From positions 11,857,628 through 11,921,627 of the forward strand of contig CM040758.1 of the NCBI GenBank assembly GCA_022829145.1: a stretch of 64,000 nucleotides of DNA, written 5' to 3'. Each line of letters starts with the position of its first letter. Position 1 is the first letter of the stretch. Under the pieces are notes generated by a model. It ran no database searches and had not been told where the DNA came from. It saw nothing but the letters and a program-made list of their open reading frames with translations. Position numbers and translations under genes: made by a program. This document shows, piece by piece, positions 12,715-26,399 of the stretch. This DNA comes from Albula goreensis. Lineage: Eukaryota; Chordata; Actinopteri; Albuliformes; Albulidae.

Positions 12715-14554
12715 TGCACAATCAGGGATTCTGCTGATTGGTATTGTTGGTTGGGGTGTGAGACAGTTGGCCTTGCCCTGAATGGAGAATAACAATGCAT
12801 ATTGCCCATGTGCTTTCTGATTAAATGTTATGTTTCTGTTACATAATAAAGCATGTGCAATATGTATTATTAAAAAGGGCTGCAGTGCAGTATAATGGCT
12901 AAGGAGCTGTTTTGTACCCTTGAGTAAGGTACTGCACAAACATTTAAGTGTAAAAATTGTTTGCAGCTATGCAAGTTGCTCTGGATAAGTATCTGAATGC
13001 CTAAAATGCAATTCAGTGTCATATATTATAGTGATGTATTAAATGTGTGTGGCTGTCCTCTACCTGTTTGGAGAAGCCTGATGGACCGCTTCCACTTCTG
13101 GTGTGGTTTGTTTCATTACATTACATAAAATTGTAGGCATTTAGTAGTCACCTTATCCATGACTTATAGACGGTCCCCGAGTTACGATGGTCCGACTTAC
13201 GATTTTTTGACTTTACAATGGTGTGATAACGTCACTTGGTATTCAACAAATTCAACTCAACACTTTAACACAAAGCCTATTTTATAATAATGATTTTGCC
13301 CAACTGTAGGCTAATGTAAGTGTTTTAAGCACGTTTAGGTAGGCCTGGCGAGGCTATGATGCTCGGTAGGTTAAGTGTATTGAATGCATTTTCGACTTTC
13401 AATATTTTCCACTTAGGATGGGTTTATCGGATTCTAACCCATTACATGGGTTTTTCAGAATGTAACCCCATCGTAAATCAGGAACCGTCTGTACATAGTT
13501 ACCTTGTTTAAGAAGACACACTAGTGGTAAGTAAACTGGAGCTTAAGGTGTTACCAAAGTGAAATGCTCCTTTCAGAGGGTTTCTGAAGGACACATTCCT
13601 GATTACTTCCCTCTTACCATTGTACACTCTCTCTTTCTTGCCCTGTAGGGGAAACCGCTGGAGGGGACAGTGCTGTCTGTGCGCTATCCTGACAGGATTC
13701 ACACGTACCTGGGTGCATCCAAATCAGCCAAGCAGGCCACTGATGCTGCCCCAGCCCCCAAACCTGTGCCCAAGACCACGACCGCGTGAGTATAGAAACC
13801 ATTCAGCACCTCACTCCATACCTAAAGCGGTGGCTCTCAAACTCAGTCCCGCAGAGTAAAATAAGTTTATCTGAGTCTACTAGAAAACTAATTTACTCTA
13901 TCAGAGTCAAACAGACTCTATCAGAGTTAAATTATCACTGAAGGTTTTACTGTGTTGGGCCACTGTATGCTGGTTTTCCTCCCAATCAAAGCTGTGGCCG
14001 CTGGATGGTGGCAGGCTGTTCATGGCTTTATTACTCGTCGTATGTCTTTAGTAATTTTACCCCCTTAAACTGCAGTATCTCAGATGCAGCTGTTCATTTA
14101 AAGAAAAGTGTCTTTTTGTTATCTCGCTGAAAAGGTGGTATACAAGCTGGTCAGTCACTATACGTGTAAAAATCACCAGTAAGAGCCCCATCAGAAGTGT
14201 TCTGTCATTACCTCCTCCCGTAACATTTGTTTCATTTGTTTTCTGCTATGAAACTCACCACCATTTTAACACAGCGGAATTCACTTCTCTGTTACTCACC
14301 TCAAAAATGAGGGGCCTTGCCCTTTCGGAGTGAGGTGCTGTATCCGTGCAGATCCGCTAGCCTTTCTTCGGGTGCTTTGGTAACATACAACTGGTGTTAA
14401 CGTCTTTGCCCTTCGCCCTCACCTTTGCAGGAGAAAGTCAGATGAGTGCTACTTCTGGCGGACCAGCGGGTGCAACAAGAATGAGAAGTGCCCCTACAAA
14501 CACATTCCCAGCCACAAGGGCATCGACAAGGGGAAGGACAAGCTCACGCCTTGA
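2560..14554 (+). CDS. ttc31: Tetratricopeptide repeat protein 31 (TTC31), 18 coding exons
   Basis: Reconstructed coding exons: 2560-2587, 3839-3882, 4151-4223, 4869-5068, 5750-5833, 6535-6597, 6728-6979, 7159-7400 (uncertain), 8491-8545, 9117-9207, 9547-9688, 10686-10790, 11068-11158, 11578-11776, 12126-12200, 12515-12617, 13649-13785, 14431-14554. All introns are GT-AG, and phases agree throughout except across exon 8. The total of 2108 nt is two bases more than a 701-codon frame. Recognition rests on two stretches shared with human TTC31 as I recall it: the basic coiled segment of exons 5-6 (ELVEEEERR, then AEKKRLKK, then RQKERKRQE) and the TPR core of exons 10-12 (LFGNRSFCYER, NPGWIKGLYRRG). 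Domain order is: acidic N-terminus, basic coiled region (nominal residues 116-164), acidic low-complexity region with Asp/Glu runs, Gln-rich exon 8, TPRs (about 329-459), UBA-like segment (460-490), Pro/Gln linker, RRM (about 557-630), CCCH finger (667-685). The ATG was chosen because the 28-nt first exon joins exon 2 in phase. The role is not established; binding of both proteins and RNA is inferred. Confidence 0.88.
5590..5695 (-). mobile_element. tRNA-type SINE, 3' part, in ttc31 intron 4
   Basis: The plus strand carries the reverse complement of the common teleost SINE tail: TTAGGCACTTAGCAGA, then CTTATCC, then CAACTTAGA at 5600-5640, followed by TTATACA and ATATTCAT of the body. The tRNA head is not visible, so this is a 5'-truncated, diverged copy. 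Confidence 0.65.
5750..6597 (+). other. ttc31: ttc31 basic coiled-coil segment (exons 5-6)
   Basis: Exon 5 (5750-5833, 28 codons) and exon 6 (6535-6597, 21 codons) encode a charged helix. It starts with Glu-rich residues and continues into repeated Lys/Arg clusters such as KKRLKK and RKRQEK. This is the part most similar to human TTC31 outside the TPRs. The basic clusters could act as a nuclear localisation signal, which is inference. Both exons are phase 0. Confidence 0.8.
6728..6979 (+). other. ttc31: ttc31 acidic low-complexity exon 7
   Basis: An 84-codon exon, phase 0 at both ends, with acceptor CTTTTAG and donor GTTAGC. It is Ser/Asn/Lys-rich and ends in a run of Asp and Glu encoded by a GAT/GAA-rich purine stretch at 6910-6960. 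It is probably disordered. The donor is weaker than most in this gene. Confidence 0.75.
7159..7400 (+). other. ttc31: ttc31 exon 8, CAG/CAA repeat with a broken frame
   Basis: The acceptor (TTGCCCAGCAG) precedes a phase-0 segment whose LDMSSCFVS resembles human LDLSSTFVS. The frame then enters a CAG/CAA run and meets TGA at 7330-7332. The next exon (8491) needs a phase-0 donor. The good donor CAG|GTGAAG at 7400/7401 is phase 0 only when the second CAA run is read two bases later. That frame is also Gln-rich from 7314 but has TGA at 7341-7343. An extra AC near 7311-7313 plus one changed codon would explain both lesions. The alternative donor after 7258 leaves phase 1 and does not fit. Assembly error, a null allele or unrecognised splicing are all possible. 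Confidence 0.55.
7287..7400 (+). repeat. CAG/CAA trinucleotide microsatellite in ttc31
   Basis: A CAG/CAA run from 7287 to about 7310, an interruption containing GCTGC and CTGAAGCAGAAATGA, then an almost pure (CAA)n tract at 7343-7399. It overlaps coding exon 8, so length change would alter or break the protein. The complementary strand gives spurious poly-Leu open frames. Confidence 0.9.
8128..8260. mobile_element. Diverged hAT-like terminal fragment
   Basis: CCAGAGGTGTCGAACTTAA followed by CTCTGGAGGGCAGTG resembles ends of dispersed fish DNA elements that start CAGRGGTGTCAAACT. No second terminus or target duplication was found. It lies in ttc31 intron 8. Confidence 0.35.
9117..10790 (+). 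other. ttc31: ttc31 TPR domain (exons 10-12)
   Basis: Exons 9117-9207, 9547-9688 and 10686-10790 encode three consecutive TPR-like helix pairs. The first runs from GNELAATGRFELAVTYF to the NP of KHNPKEF. The second starts at LFGNRSFCYERMQQYEKSL and ends at AMNPGW. The third runs from GLYRRGRALAGLKRYCEAA to FKEVLKQD. The small residues at helix-packing positions and the Asn-Pro after helix B are typical of TPRs. Such domains bind peptide tails of partner proteins; the partner here is unknown. Confidence 0.9.
9785..10081 (-). mobile_element. 5S-rRNA-derived SINE (SINE3-like) in ttc31 intron 11
   Basis: On the minus strand, about 10052-9965 reads as diverged 5S rRNA: GCCATAGCATCCTGAA, then TTGAAGCTAAGCAGG, then TTGGTTGGTACTTG and ATGGGAGACC. 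These are 5S landmarks including the internal promoter boxes. Downstream on that strand comes a tail with TTAATGCCTCAACACAGTGA and CCAAGTTCCTGACTC, which I recognise from fish 5S-type SINEs. The many substitutions mean it is not a functional 5S gene. Confidence 0.75.
11068..11158 (+). other. ttc31: ttc31 UBA-like segment (exon 13)
   Basis: The exon encodes about 30 residues starting EMGFTREQSSNALI and ending VEKALEAFSNIQ. The MGF opening, the Ala-Leu in helix 2 and the VEKALEAF of helix 3 are the hallmarks of UBA domains, which bind ubiquitin. It is at the short end for a UBA, so ubiquitin binding is inference. Confidence 0.7.
12652..12713 (+). repeat. Compound (TA)n-(GT)n microsatellite
   Basis: A short ATAT run passes into about 22 GT units in ttc31 intron 16, just 35 bp after the exon 16 donor. 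Alternating purine-pyrimidine DNA of this kind can adopt Z-form. Confidence 0.95.
12877..13016 (+). mobile_element. tRNA-type SINE with internal deletion
   Basis: A tRNA-like head (GCAGTATAATGGCTAAGGAGCTG) passes straight to TTGTACCCTTGAGTAAGGTACTGCA, and the copy ends in the tail AAGTTGCTCTGGATAAGTATCTGAATGCC. The B-box part of the head is missing compared with fuller copies of this family. It lies in ttc31 intron 16. Confidence 0.75.
13113..13166 (-). mobile_element. SINE tail interrupted by the Tigger-like element
   Basis: CATTACATTACATAAAATT, then GGCATTTAGTAGTCACCTTATCCATGACTTA, is the reverse complement of the teleost SINE tail. It is cut at a TA dinucleotide where the DNA transposon begins. 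A further remnant may resume at 13492. Confidence 0.65.
13167..13491. mobile_element. Tigger/pogo-like non-autonomous DNA transposon (MITE)
   Basis: A 325-bp unit flanked by TA on both sides, the target duplication of the Tc1/mariner superfamily. Its ends form inverted repeats of 24 bp with 4 mismatches (5' TAGACGGTCCCCGAGTTACG; the complement of the 3' end starts CAGACGGTTCCTGATTTACG). The interior has the phrase GCCCAACTGTAGGCTAATG and a TTCGACTT/GGTTTATCGG section, which I associate with Tigger-type elements of other vertebrates. No transposase is encoded. Confidence 0.75.
13823..13860 (+). mobile_element. Short hAT-terminus-like word
   Basis: AGCGGTGGCTCTCAAACTCAG resembles the CAGTGGTTCTCAAACT terminus of Charlie-type hAT elements. 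It lies in ttc31 intron 17. No matching opposite end was found, so this is weak. Confidence 0.25.
14431..14554 (+). other. ttc31: ttc31 CCCH zinc finger and stop (exon 18)
   Basis: The last coding exon begins RKSDECYFWRTSGC and contains the full spacing C-x7-C-x5-C-x3-H (nominal Cys667, Cys675, Cys681, His685), the classic single-stranded-RNA-binding CCCH finger. A Lys/Gly-rich tail of about 16 residues follows, then TGA at 14552-14554. Confidence 0.9.
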
Positions 14555-15584
14555 GCCAATCTCCCTCCTACCTGTGAACCAAGGCAACGTCAGCCTTCTG
14601 ACTCTTTAACGGTCGTTATGGTACTGTGATCTTCTGGTCTTTTTGTATTTTCTGCATTAAAAAAAAATCATTGATATCACATAGCCGCCTGAAACAATGC
14701 ACATATTGTCAATATAATCATCATTAATGGGGTTTCAACTCTGCAGCTTAACTTACTGGTTTACATTATCTCTCAATTCCCTGTGGTCTTAATTGTGAGT
14801 TTTGGGAGCTGGAAACCAACACAAGGAAGGATGGACACGTAGGAAAAATGCTGAATTTAAGCCAGTGTTTTGAACAGCTGTTTTTGGTTACAAATGTAAA
14901 TCATATGTTTGATTATTTGTGGGTGAGGCATAAGGAAAGTCATTGAGTTGCTGCAGCTGTGTGGCTGAGTGCAGCTGGGTTTAGACTTAAGGCTGTGTCT
15001 TACAGTAAACTGCATAATTACTTCAGCCATAAACCCTGGATCAGCAACTCTGACATGAGGTGACACTGCCCTGTAGTCTGTAGCACTTACTAAAATAGTG
15101 TGAGCAAACTGAATATGGGGGCACTTTCATAGAAATGGCTACTATTAACAGAATGACATACAGTTTCATTTAACATGCATATCTGAATGGAACTTGAAAA
15201 ATTGTCTTTAGTTTTCTGGAAGAAACATGTATGGTTTTGAAGGTGAACCCCAAGGGCAGCATCTAACAGAAAAATGGAGACTAGAAGAATGTCTTTCTAG
15301 AGTGTGTCTCCAGACTAACCATGTCATAGATTTTATGTTCAGAGGTCATCTTAAAACAGATGTATATGGCCAGTTATGATTCATGTACCTTGTACTTGCT
15401 CCATAGCACAGGAGCAATCAGAACTTGACAAGTAGCTGACAATAGATACTTGCTTCACTTCACAAAAGATTAACTTAAAGATGGATCACTATACTAGTTG
15501 CTGTTTGTGGTCAAATAGCTGGGTTTTCCAATGTGTTTGTAGACTCATTTATCAATAAATAATTTTATTTGCACTAGGTAGACA

Positions 15585-15585
<1 letters not shown>
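14555..15585 (+). other. ttc31: Probable ttc31 3' untranslated region
   Basis: No coding sequence follows the stop. ATTAAA at 14656-14661, about 100 bp after the stop, is the first candidate polyadenylation signal, followed by an A run. AATAAA at 15554-15559 is a second. Which is used cannot be decided from sequence. Confidence 0.45.

Positions 15586-15657
<72 letters not shown>
15586..15657. repeat. (TA)n microsatellite
   Basis: About 36 uninterrupted TA units, self-complementary and able to extrude as a cruciform. Length is unreliable in assemblies. Confidence 0.97.
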
Positions 15658-15659
<2 letters not shown>

Positions 15660-18506
15660 TATGTATTTTTTTTATTTTTGTTTTTGTTAATTTTACCTGA
15701 GGTGTTCTAAATACCATCAGATATTTTAATTGCTTTTTTGTGAGACTTGGACTAAATAGAAAAAATCTCAGTTGCACAATTTTTAAAGATACTAACATTT
15801 GTGAAATTTTACTTCCCTTTTTGAACCTTGGTGGCCTTTCTGAATAAGTGGATTCCATTTGACTGGGAGTAAAAGTTTACTTGCTGTTTCATGGCACTTT
15901 TGATGAAACAGTTGAGTGTTTTGGTTTGGAATACATTAATTATTGATTATAATAGATTCATTATTTCTCTGGGTGAGTGGATATTAAGCATTGTGCATTA
16001 CCTAAAAGAAGGGCACTGAATAATTGAATGATAGATTAAAAATTGTCTTTGTCAAAGGCTTGTACCTTGACATTCCTACCTATGACTTTAAGGGAAAGTG
16101 GTCACATGCTCATTTTGTCTTTACTTTTTTAATACACATTACACAGGTCATTCTCAGCACCCTTGGGACCTGTTTTAAACCTCTGTGTTTGGTTTTTACA
16201 GCTGTTAGCTAATTAATTTATCAAAAAGGTGTGTGCCACTGAGTGTATTGCTTTGTTGCTATTTGGACTATGAGTGTTTTCTTGTGCTTAGTACAAGCCA
16301 CTGAGCAGCCACAAAAGCTTTTATGACAAGATAACAGTATTTTGCTTTTTCAGATTTCATGTCCTTATCACAAAAAACACTGTAGGACGGAACAGTGTCT
16401 CTTAAGACGTCTTTACTGAGAAGGAGTAAAATTCCTAGTGAATCACATTGTCTCATATGTTGCTAATCCAGCAGCCTTTGAAGTTATTATGAGTACTTTC
16501 TAATCGACTGAGTTTCTAAATACCATGGACATTTTACGGGCTTTATGGTATTGAGATTCCTTTGGAATGGGATGTCCGCTCCCACGGGATTCACTACTGG
16601 AGCATCTAAATATGTTTGCACTGACTACAATGGGACCAGCGGAGTGTTGCTCTCGGTTAATTCTCAAAGTCATAATGCAGTGACAATCAGCTGCCTGCTG
16701 CTCATGAATGACTCTGTATTTTACAGTGAGTGAAATAAGTCTGTCTGCATTAAGACCAGCTTGCTTCTATAAGCCCAGTAAAGTCCTTCAGTTGAGGTCA
16801 CTCGCTTCTACATCATACTCCATTCAATGGAGGGTGTGTTGAGATTTTCAAAAATGGTCTTTGTTGAGAGTAAACTCTTCTCAAAGCATTTCTTCACTAA
16901 AACTCGCCTCATTTCATCAAAATTGATTTTAATGTTTATGTCAAACTTTTACATTCCCTTAAATCATTCATGTATCAATAAAACTCTGAGAATTAGTGGA
17001 ATGTGTCCCACTTGATGGGGAGCCCACGTTATTCTTAGGATGTCATTCTGACAATGCCTTTGAAGCACTTTGAGTTATTCCACTTGTAGACCTTAGGATT
17101 ATGGACCAATCAATCTTAATGTGTATTATGGACCAGCCAGTTTTGGATATGTAAAAGCCAATGCAATTTTATTTCAGTGCAAAATTATCAGGGGACCAAA
17201 AGCAGGCAGGACAGCAGCTTCTACAGGGAATTTTTAAGGTAAATCTTTCACAGTGTTTGGTCACAGAGGAGCCTGAGAGCTGCCTGTCTTGTTTTGGAAA
17301 TTAATGTCAATTAATTGTTGATTGGCGGACCTACTGTATCTGACAGAAGACATCCAGGCAGTGGACACACAGACTATATTCACAGTTATATCAAAATGGT
17401 TCTGGGACAATCTGTGTGCATTTTGAAATGTAATGCCTCTGGTCACAGCTCTCATGTGTATTCAGCTCATCAGTTTGCCAAGAGTGCCAATTTTCAAAAC
17501 ATTTTTTCCTCTGCTCGTTTCCAAGAGTGCTTTGGTTTGTCCTTGTCAAAATGTTATAGTACAGAATTTATTGCAATGTCATTTGTGAATGTTTTGCCAA
17601 TAAATTGGTTAATGGACGTTTAACTTGTATATGGTTTTTCAATGCTGTCTGTAATATTTTGTCATAGGAATTTGTTTATGTGTCTGCATGTGAGATTTTT
17701 CACACCTGTTTTCTTGTAGGGAGACTTAAAACTGTCCCGTGAAGGACACTTTTATTACCAACAGTACTCTGTACTTTGACCAACCCCAACCATCTCATGC
17801 CCAGCTCACTGATTTGCACTGATTTCTGACACACAACCTCATATTAACAGGAACTAACCATCATAAATAATATCAATAAAATAAAAAATAATAAAACCAA
17901 AAGCTTTTCTAATATAGATTTAATACACATTTAATAGAAACTAGGCATGAGTACAAGAACAAACACATTAGGTTTTGCTTCTTGTTTTCTGGTCTGCACA
18001 ACACCAGAACATACCCTAGATACCATTTGTTAATTCTGCTGTAATAAGTCAGATTACTCAAGGTTTACTACTCATCAACCTTGTAACATTAAAAGGTTTA
18101 AAAGAGATTTATTTATGCTGATATTGGCAGTATTTGCAAATCATACCGTTAATGCATATGATTTAGGTGTAAATAACATAGACCATAATATTAAAGCTAA
18201 TTTTAACATTTAATATAATTAAATACTCATAATTAAAATACAATATTTTCATTCTAAATACAAAATATGATGCAGATGAGTATACAGAAGTATGGATTGC
18301 TATGGAACTATTATAAACATTGATATATTCTTTAATATTACATTATATATAGCACTTTGCAGTGTGTGGAAGTTGACACAGTGTAATTAAAGCTACTTAT
18401 GAAAACAATCTTCAGTATAGTTTAAATGTAAACTATACTTTTCCGCCATAGTTGGATTTTATGATCTCTTTCATTTGTATGACACAGATGTGTGGAGCAC
18501 AACTCA
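15658..18506. other. Non-coding AT-rich DNA
   Basis: No spliced or single-exon gene is supportable. Open frames up to about 100 codons (for example 17315-17623) have no recognisable domain. The region may include distal ttc31 3' UTR. From 17850 to 18450 the DNA is especially AT-rich. Confidence 0.6.
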
Positions 18507-18522
18507 CCACCAGGGGGCAGTG
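18507..18522 (+). promoter_or_regulatory. CTCF-like motif
   Basis: CCACCAGGGGGCAGTG fits all 16 positions of the degenerate CTCF core CCASYAGRKGGCRSYR. It is read on the plus strand and lies about 4 kb past the ttc31 stop. Occupancy is not shown by sequence. Confidence 0.6.
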
Positions 18523-19774
18523 TTATATTATTTTTGACTCTCACATCTCCTCAGGCTGCTTGTACCAAAATAAAGCATCAAGAAGTAGCCTCTAAGTAGT
18601 AGGTTACATGGCAAACATCATAAACATGCTTCAAGTGGCAGTGATTTCTTAATAGCTTTGCCCCTTGACACTTCAATTCATCTCAATTCTCAATGGCTAT
18701 ATGTATGGTATTTGCTGTGTAGTCATTCACATTTACACCAAGGTTATTCTGTGAAACTTTCAGTATTTAACCAAAGCAAATGATACTGGCAATGATTAGC
18801 TGTCAGAATAGATGACAGCATACTGGGCACCTACTCATTGTGTCTCAGGGAAAGATTAGAGATCATAGATCAGTACTGCCTTTCAGTTCATAATGGATGA
18901 GGTAACAACATAGACACAGAGGAGCTGATCCTAGATCAGCACTCCCTTTATGAGCATGGGCCCAGGAATCATTCAGTGTATACTTGACTATATCAGAAAC
19001 ATTAACATTAGAGGGTCTACATTACATACCATCAGTTCTGAGGGAATGGCGGACAGTGGCAATTATTCCATTGGGGAACGGCATAATGAGACTAAACAGA
19101 CAAACATGAATATACTCCAGGATCCAATGCAGGACCTTTTTCGTCCAATGGGCATTTGACTGTTGAAACATCTGTGCTCTTGCAAAGTGGTATGAACTTT
19201 GCAATCAGGGAAGACAAATTACTTCCCGCTTTTCCACATTGGGCGGCAAGTTAAGGGAGACTGCAATCCTTCAGATGTTGTTTTTTCATTGTACTAATGG
19301 ACAGCGAGCCTCATTGCCATGGTTCTCACATACAAACATTATTTCAAGGGGGTGATCCATTTACCAAATCTCCTTCTAGTGGATTAAGTGATGAGGCACC
19401 ATGGCCTAGCAGGAGAGCAGTGGTGCGAATTCCTTTGATACGCTGCAGTAGTTTGAAGTCCATATCTGTTTTTATAAGCTTTGTTGAGCACCAGAGCCTC
19501 TGAGTGCATCAAAACATATCCCTAAGTATAGGATAGCATGCTAACTTTACAACCATTATGGTCTTTCACTATTTCAGCCTCATCCATTGGTCTGGTAAAG
19601 CCTGTTATGTGTAGAAATATTCCTAAACAGTCTGAACATGGTTTATTTACTGTGTAAAAACCAATCAACATTTTCTTGTTCATCAACCTCTTTTTAATCT
19701 GGCGGGGAATTTGGAATGAAGTCATATCCATGCTAGAGAGGAAAGTGTCACCTCTTCTATCATGTTTGCTAGAG
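18523..19774. other. Non-coding DNA, nothing specific recognised
   Basis: Mixed-complexity DNA without recognised repeats or exons. A 69-codon open frame at 18950-19159 has no domain signature. Confidence 0.5.
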
Positions 19775-19819
19775 GTATGTATGTATGTATGTATGTATGT
19801 ATGTATGTATGTATGTATG

Positions 19820-19850
<31 letters not shown>
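19775..19850. repeat. (GTAT)n tetranucleotide microsatellite
   Basis: About 19 tandem ATGT/GTAT units. All six frames through it give spurious periodic peptides. Confidence 0.97.
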
Positions 19851-19851
<1 letters not shown>

Positions 19852-20997
19852 AATATTTTCCTCAGTTGGGCCTTTTTGGCATGGAACATTAGGAAGCACA
19901 ATGAATTATTCAGCACATATTACTGAGAGATAACTTTTACCCAGAAAGTAAGAAGAAAATGGGATGAAGAGCACAGCTTACATAAAGATCTCATTGTTGA
20001 AAACATGAAGCCACTGGCATATTAATTATTTTTTAAAAAATAAAACAATGTTGTGTTGTGATAAGTGCAATACTTTGTTTGGTTAAATATCATTTCTAAT
20101 GATTTCCCTAGGAAAAGGGGGAGCAGAGATTTGGGGGAAAAAACTCTTTCATTGGTTTTAATGTGTGAGAGATTTTGACTCAGGTTGCCCTTGTCAGCTG
20201 CTGATGAATAAATACAACATCACAAAGACTCAAAAAGGGATAATTATCGTTTTCCCTGGTGTATCCTACAAGTGACTTGTGCTGTTAGCTTCCGGCTGAG
20301 GGAGAACTTTAGCAGATCAAACGACTAACAAAGGCTCTCTAAACTCGGGCCTAATGACTTGTGATGTCCCCATTGGATACCTTTGTTTTGAAGACTAGGA
20401 ATTACTTTTTGTAAAGTTAAAAATAAGTGCTAACAAAAAGAAAGCAATTAGCAGAGAAAATCTTGTGGCTTCAACTCCAGAATGAGCAAAACATAACCAC
20501 CAGACAGAAGAGAAGCAGGCTGCACTAATCAACTTGCTTATGGAGACTAGAACAGGCTAAGTCTTCCTAGATCAGGTCACACGAAAACAGGGATTTTTTA
20601 CTTTTTATAATTAAGAGGGACAATGTAACTTAGAAATTAGTTTTCCTCCCTATTGACCACATACTTGCAAACACCTGAGGCTAAAAAGATGGCAAATCAA
20701 GCAGAGATAACCAACAAACAGTTTTCCTTTTTTTTCTTTGTGTTTTTGTTTGTGTTTCTCCCTGAGCCTTTCTGCCAAGACACAGATGAACAGATAAAAT
20801 TATACTTCGCTGGATACGTAGACCTGAAAGGCTCAGAAATTGGTTTGGACTCACAATTTCTTATTTGGTGTTGCTTTTATAGTTCTTGAGGACCGCTGGT
20901 TTTATTGCGTGGTTACCGTTGGGCTCAGGTGTCATTTTAGTCATTTTACAGTTTACGTGCTAACCCCACTAACAGTACCAAGGCTTCACACTGTAAT
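19851..20997. other. Non-coding DNA, nothing specific recognised
   Basis: AT-rich sequence with a T-rich patch near 20730. No coding exon, RNA gene or dispersed repeat was recognised. Confidence 0.5.
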
Positions 20998-21205
20998 GTC
21001 GTGGTCCAGGAATACTCAACTCTGGTCTCAGAGAGCCATAATGCATACTGATTTACGTTTTCCCCTTTAAATGAGCAGCCTATTTAGACCCAAGAATCTA
21101 TGTCAGGTAACTACGTAATCAACAGCTTTAATTGACCTATCAAGTGCTGATGAGTAGCAAACAAAACCAACCAACACCAGGACGAGTGTCCCTGTTGCAG
21201 CGTTG
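20998..21205. mobile_element. Dispersed fish repeat of uncertain class
   Basis: The segment opens GGTCCAGGAATACTCAACTC, contains ATCAACAGCTTTAATTGACC and ends near AGGACGAGTGTCCCTG. I recognise this layout from medium-copy teleost repeats with a diverged inner part. No perfect terminal inverted repeat or target duplication could be defined. Confidence 0.5.
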
Positions 21206-22440
21206 TTTTATCTGGGAGAGAAGTCTGAATACCTTTCAAAAAACCCCTTTTCAACTCTCTATCAACCTATTCAATTTGCCCAGCAAGTCACAGGTCCAGT
21301 GCAAAGCTCAAACGTTTGAGTGTCAGGATGTTTCAGTGACCTTGCGCATCCGTTTTCCTCCATTCATTACTCTGAACCAGGACTTGGCAGCCCGGATCCC
21401 AGAGGACTGACAATTTCAGTGTGACCTTTCAGCGAGTGACTCATTTACAGAGGTGACAAAAAGGGAAGACCTACCTGAGTCTCCTAGAGAGCTCGGTCTT
21501 CCTTTTGTGCCACCATTAATGGACTGACTGATTTACCCTGCCTCAAGATGTTCCCCTGGAAAACCCAAGTTGTTTGTTTCCTTCTTAAAGTCTGGAATCC
21601 ACTTATTTCTGCCTTAACCATTTAGCCTCACTACCTGGATCATAGATGGTAAGCCCTTTGAATTGGATTCTAGCCCTTCATCCTATACAAGTCCACACAA
21701 ACAAAAGCAAAAACTAGTAAACATGCTACAAAATGAAAGGCCTTGCAAGAGGGCCTTTCCTCCAAACACCCACCCCCCGCTCCCCCTCCAGCTGTAAGCT
21801 CGGCTCTAGGGAATTGTATATGGCAAGATTCACCGACCGGCCTGGAGAAGTTTTCTGATAAATCACAACACCTGCACCAGCCTTCTTGCTGGAACCTGGG
21901 CCCATTTTCTCACAGAGCCCCTCCATTTTTCCTAGCAGGGTCCAAATGAGATTGTTGTCAAAATAACGTGCTGCTGCAGTCCCTCAGGGATGATCTCGGG
22001 CTCACGGCTCCGCCCCCTTATCCGTGCCTTCACACACACGCAAACCAGAGATGCACATTCACTCGGCCAAGCACCCCCACAGCTCTGCGGCATGTCTGTG
22101 ATAGATCTTTCCATGAATCTTGCATGTTTGATATCTTTCAGGGACTGGTGTCAATTTCGAGCCCTGTATTTTTGTACTGACTACATTTTTAAATGCAAAT
22201 ACATTTATGTGTATATGTGTTTATATGTATGTATGTGTTTGTTAAGCTGTGCATGCACATGCATTTTTGTAGTTGTGTGTTTTTGTCTACATGTACAAGT
22301 GCCTTTGTTAGCGTTTGCATGTTTTAGAGTGCGTCTGTGTGTTTGCATGTACATGTACGTTTGTGTGTATGTGTGAGAGAATGTGTATGTGAGTGCAGAG
22401 AGGCTCACCCTGGTCTATCCACTCTGTTTGCGTTGTGTCA
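21206..22440. other. Non-coding DNA with a GT-rich imperfect repeat
   Basis: From about 22200 to 22400 the sequence is a degenerate TGTATGTGT-type repeat that gives Cys/Val-rich or His/Thr-rich false open frames. Around 21968-22100 it is more GC-balanced and CNE-like. No exon is supportable. Confidence 0.5.
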
Positions 22441-22780
22441 GGATCCTCAAGGCCGCTGAGGGGGTTTGTGAAGGGGGAGGTGGGGTTGGGGTAGGTGGTG
22501 TGGGGGGTGGCGGGGGAGACTAGAAAATGAAGATAAACAGCAGGCAGGAGACAATCGAGGGCCCGAGGCTGGAAATTGAGTCTTCGGCAAAGGATTGTGG
22601 GAGCGGGCTGGAAATAAACGAGCTGGGAGCCGCGGAGAGAGAGAGCGGCGGACACAATCAGTGAGCTGATGAGAGGCAGGATAGATGACGCTGAGGGGGA
22701 TTTATGATCCCACCGCTGCCCAAGAACAGATACAGCAGCGAGAGAGAAGAGCTGCGGCACGCTGTTTAACAGTGTCTGGA
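22440..22780. promoter_or_regulatory. CNE-like island with a G-rich tract
   Basis: The G-rich segment at 22458-22517 has several runs of four to six guanines, quadruplex capable. High-complexity sequence follows, with words such as GACAATCGAGGGCCCGAGG and GGGGATTTATGATCCCACC. Composition and complexity differ sharply from the flanks, as expected for a conserved non-coding element. Conservation itself cannot be seen from one sequence. Confidence 0.35.

Positions 22781-26399
<3,619 letters not shown>

Larger units (their letters stand above)
12126..13785 (+). other. ttc31: ttc31 RRM RNA-binding domain (exons 15-17)
   Basis: Exons 12126-12200, 12515-12617 and 13649-13785 encode a single RRM of about 75 residues. 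RNP2 is VWVGNL, with Trp at the usual aromatic position. RNP1 is RRCAFVNY, with Phe and Tyr at the RNA-stacking positions. The C-terminal strand GKPLEGTVLSVRY closes the fold. A Pro/Lys/Thr/Ala-rich linker leads to the zinc finger. The human protein as I recall it (about 519 residues) lacks this domain. Confidence 0.88.

Noticed and set aside
19522..19933. Overlapping open frames with periodic Tyr-Ile-His-Thr or Met-Tyr-Val-Cys
   Set aside because: They are translations of the (GTAT)n tract on both strands; no splice sites or domains.
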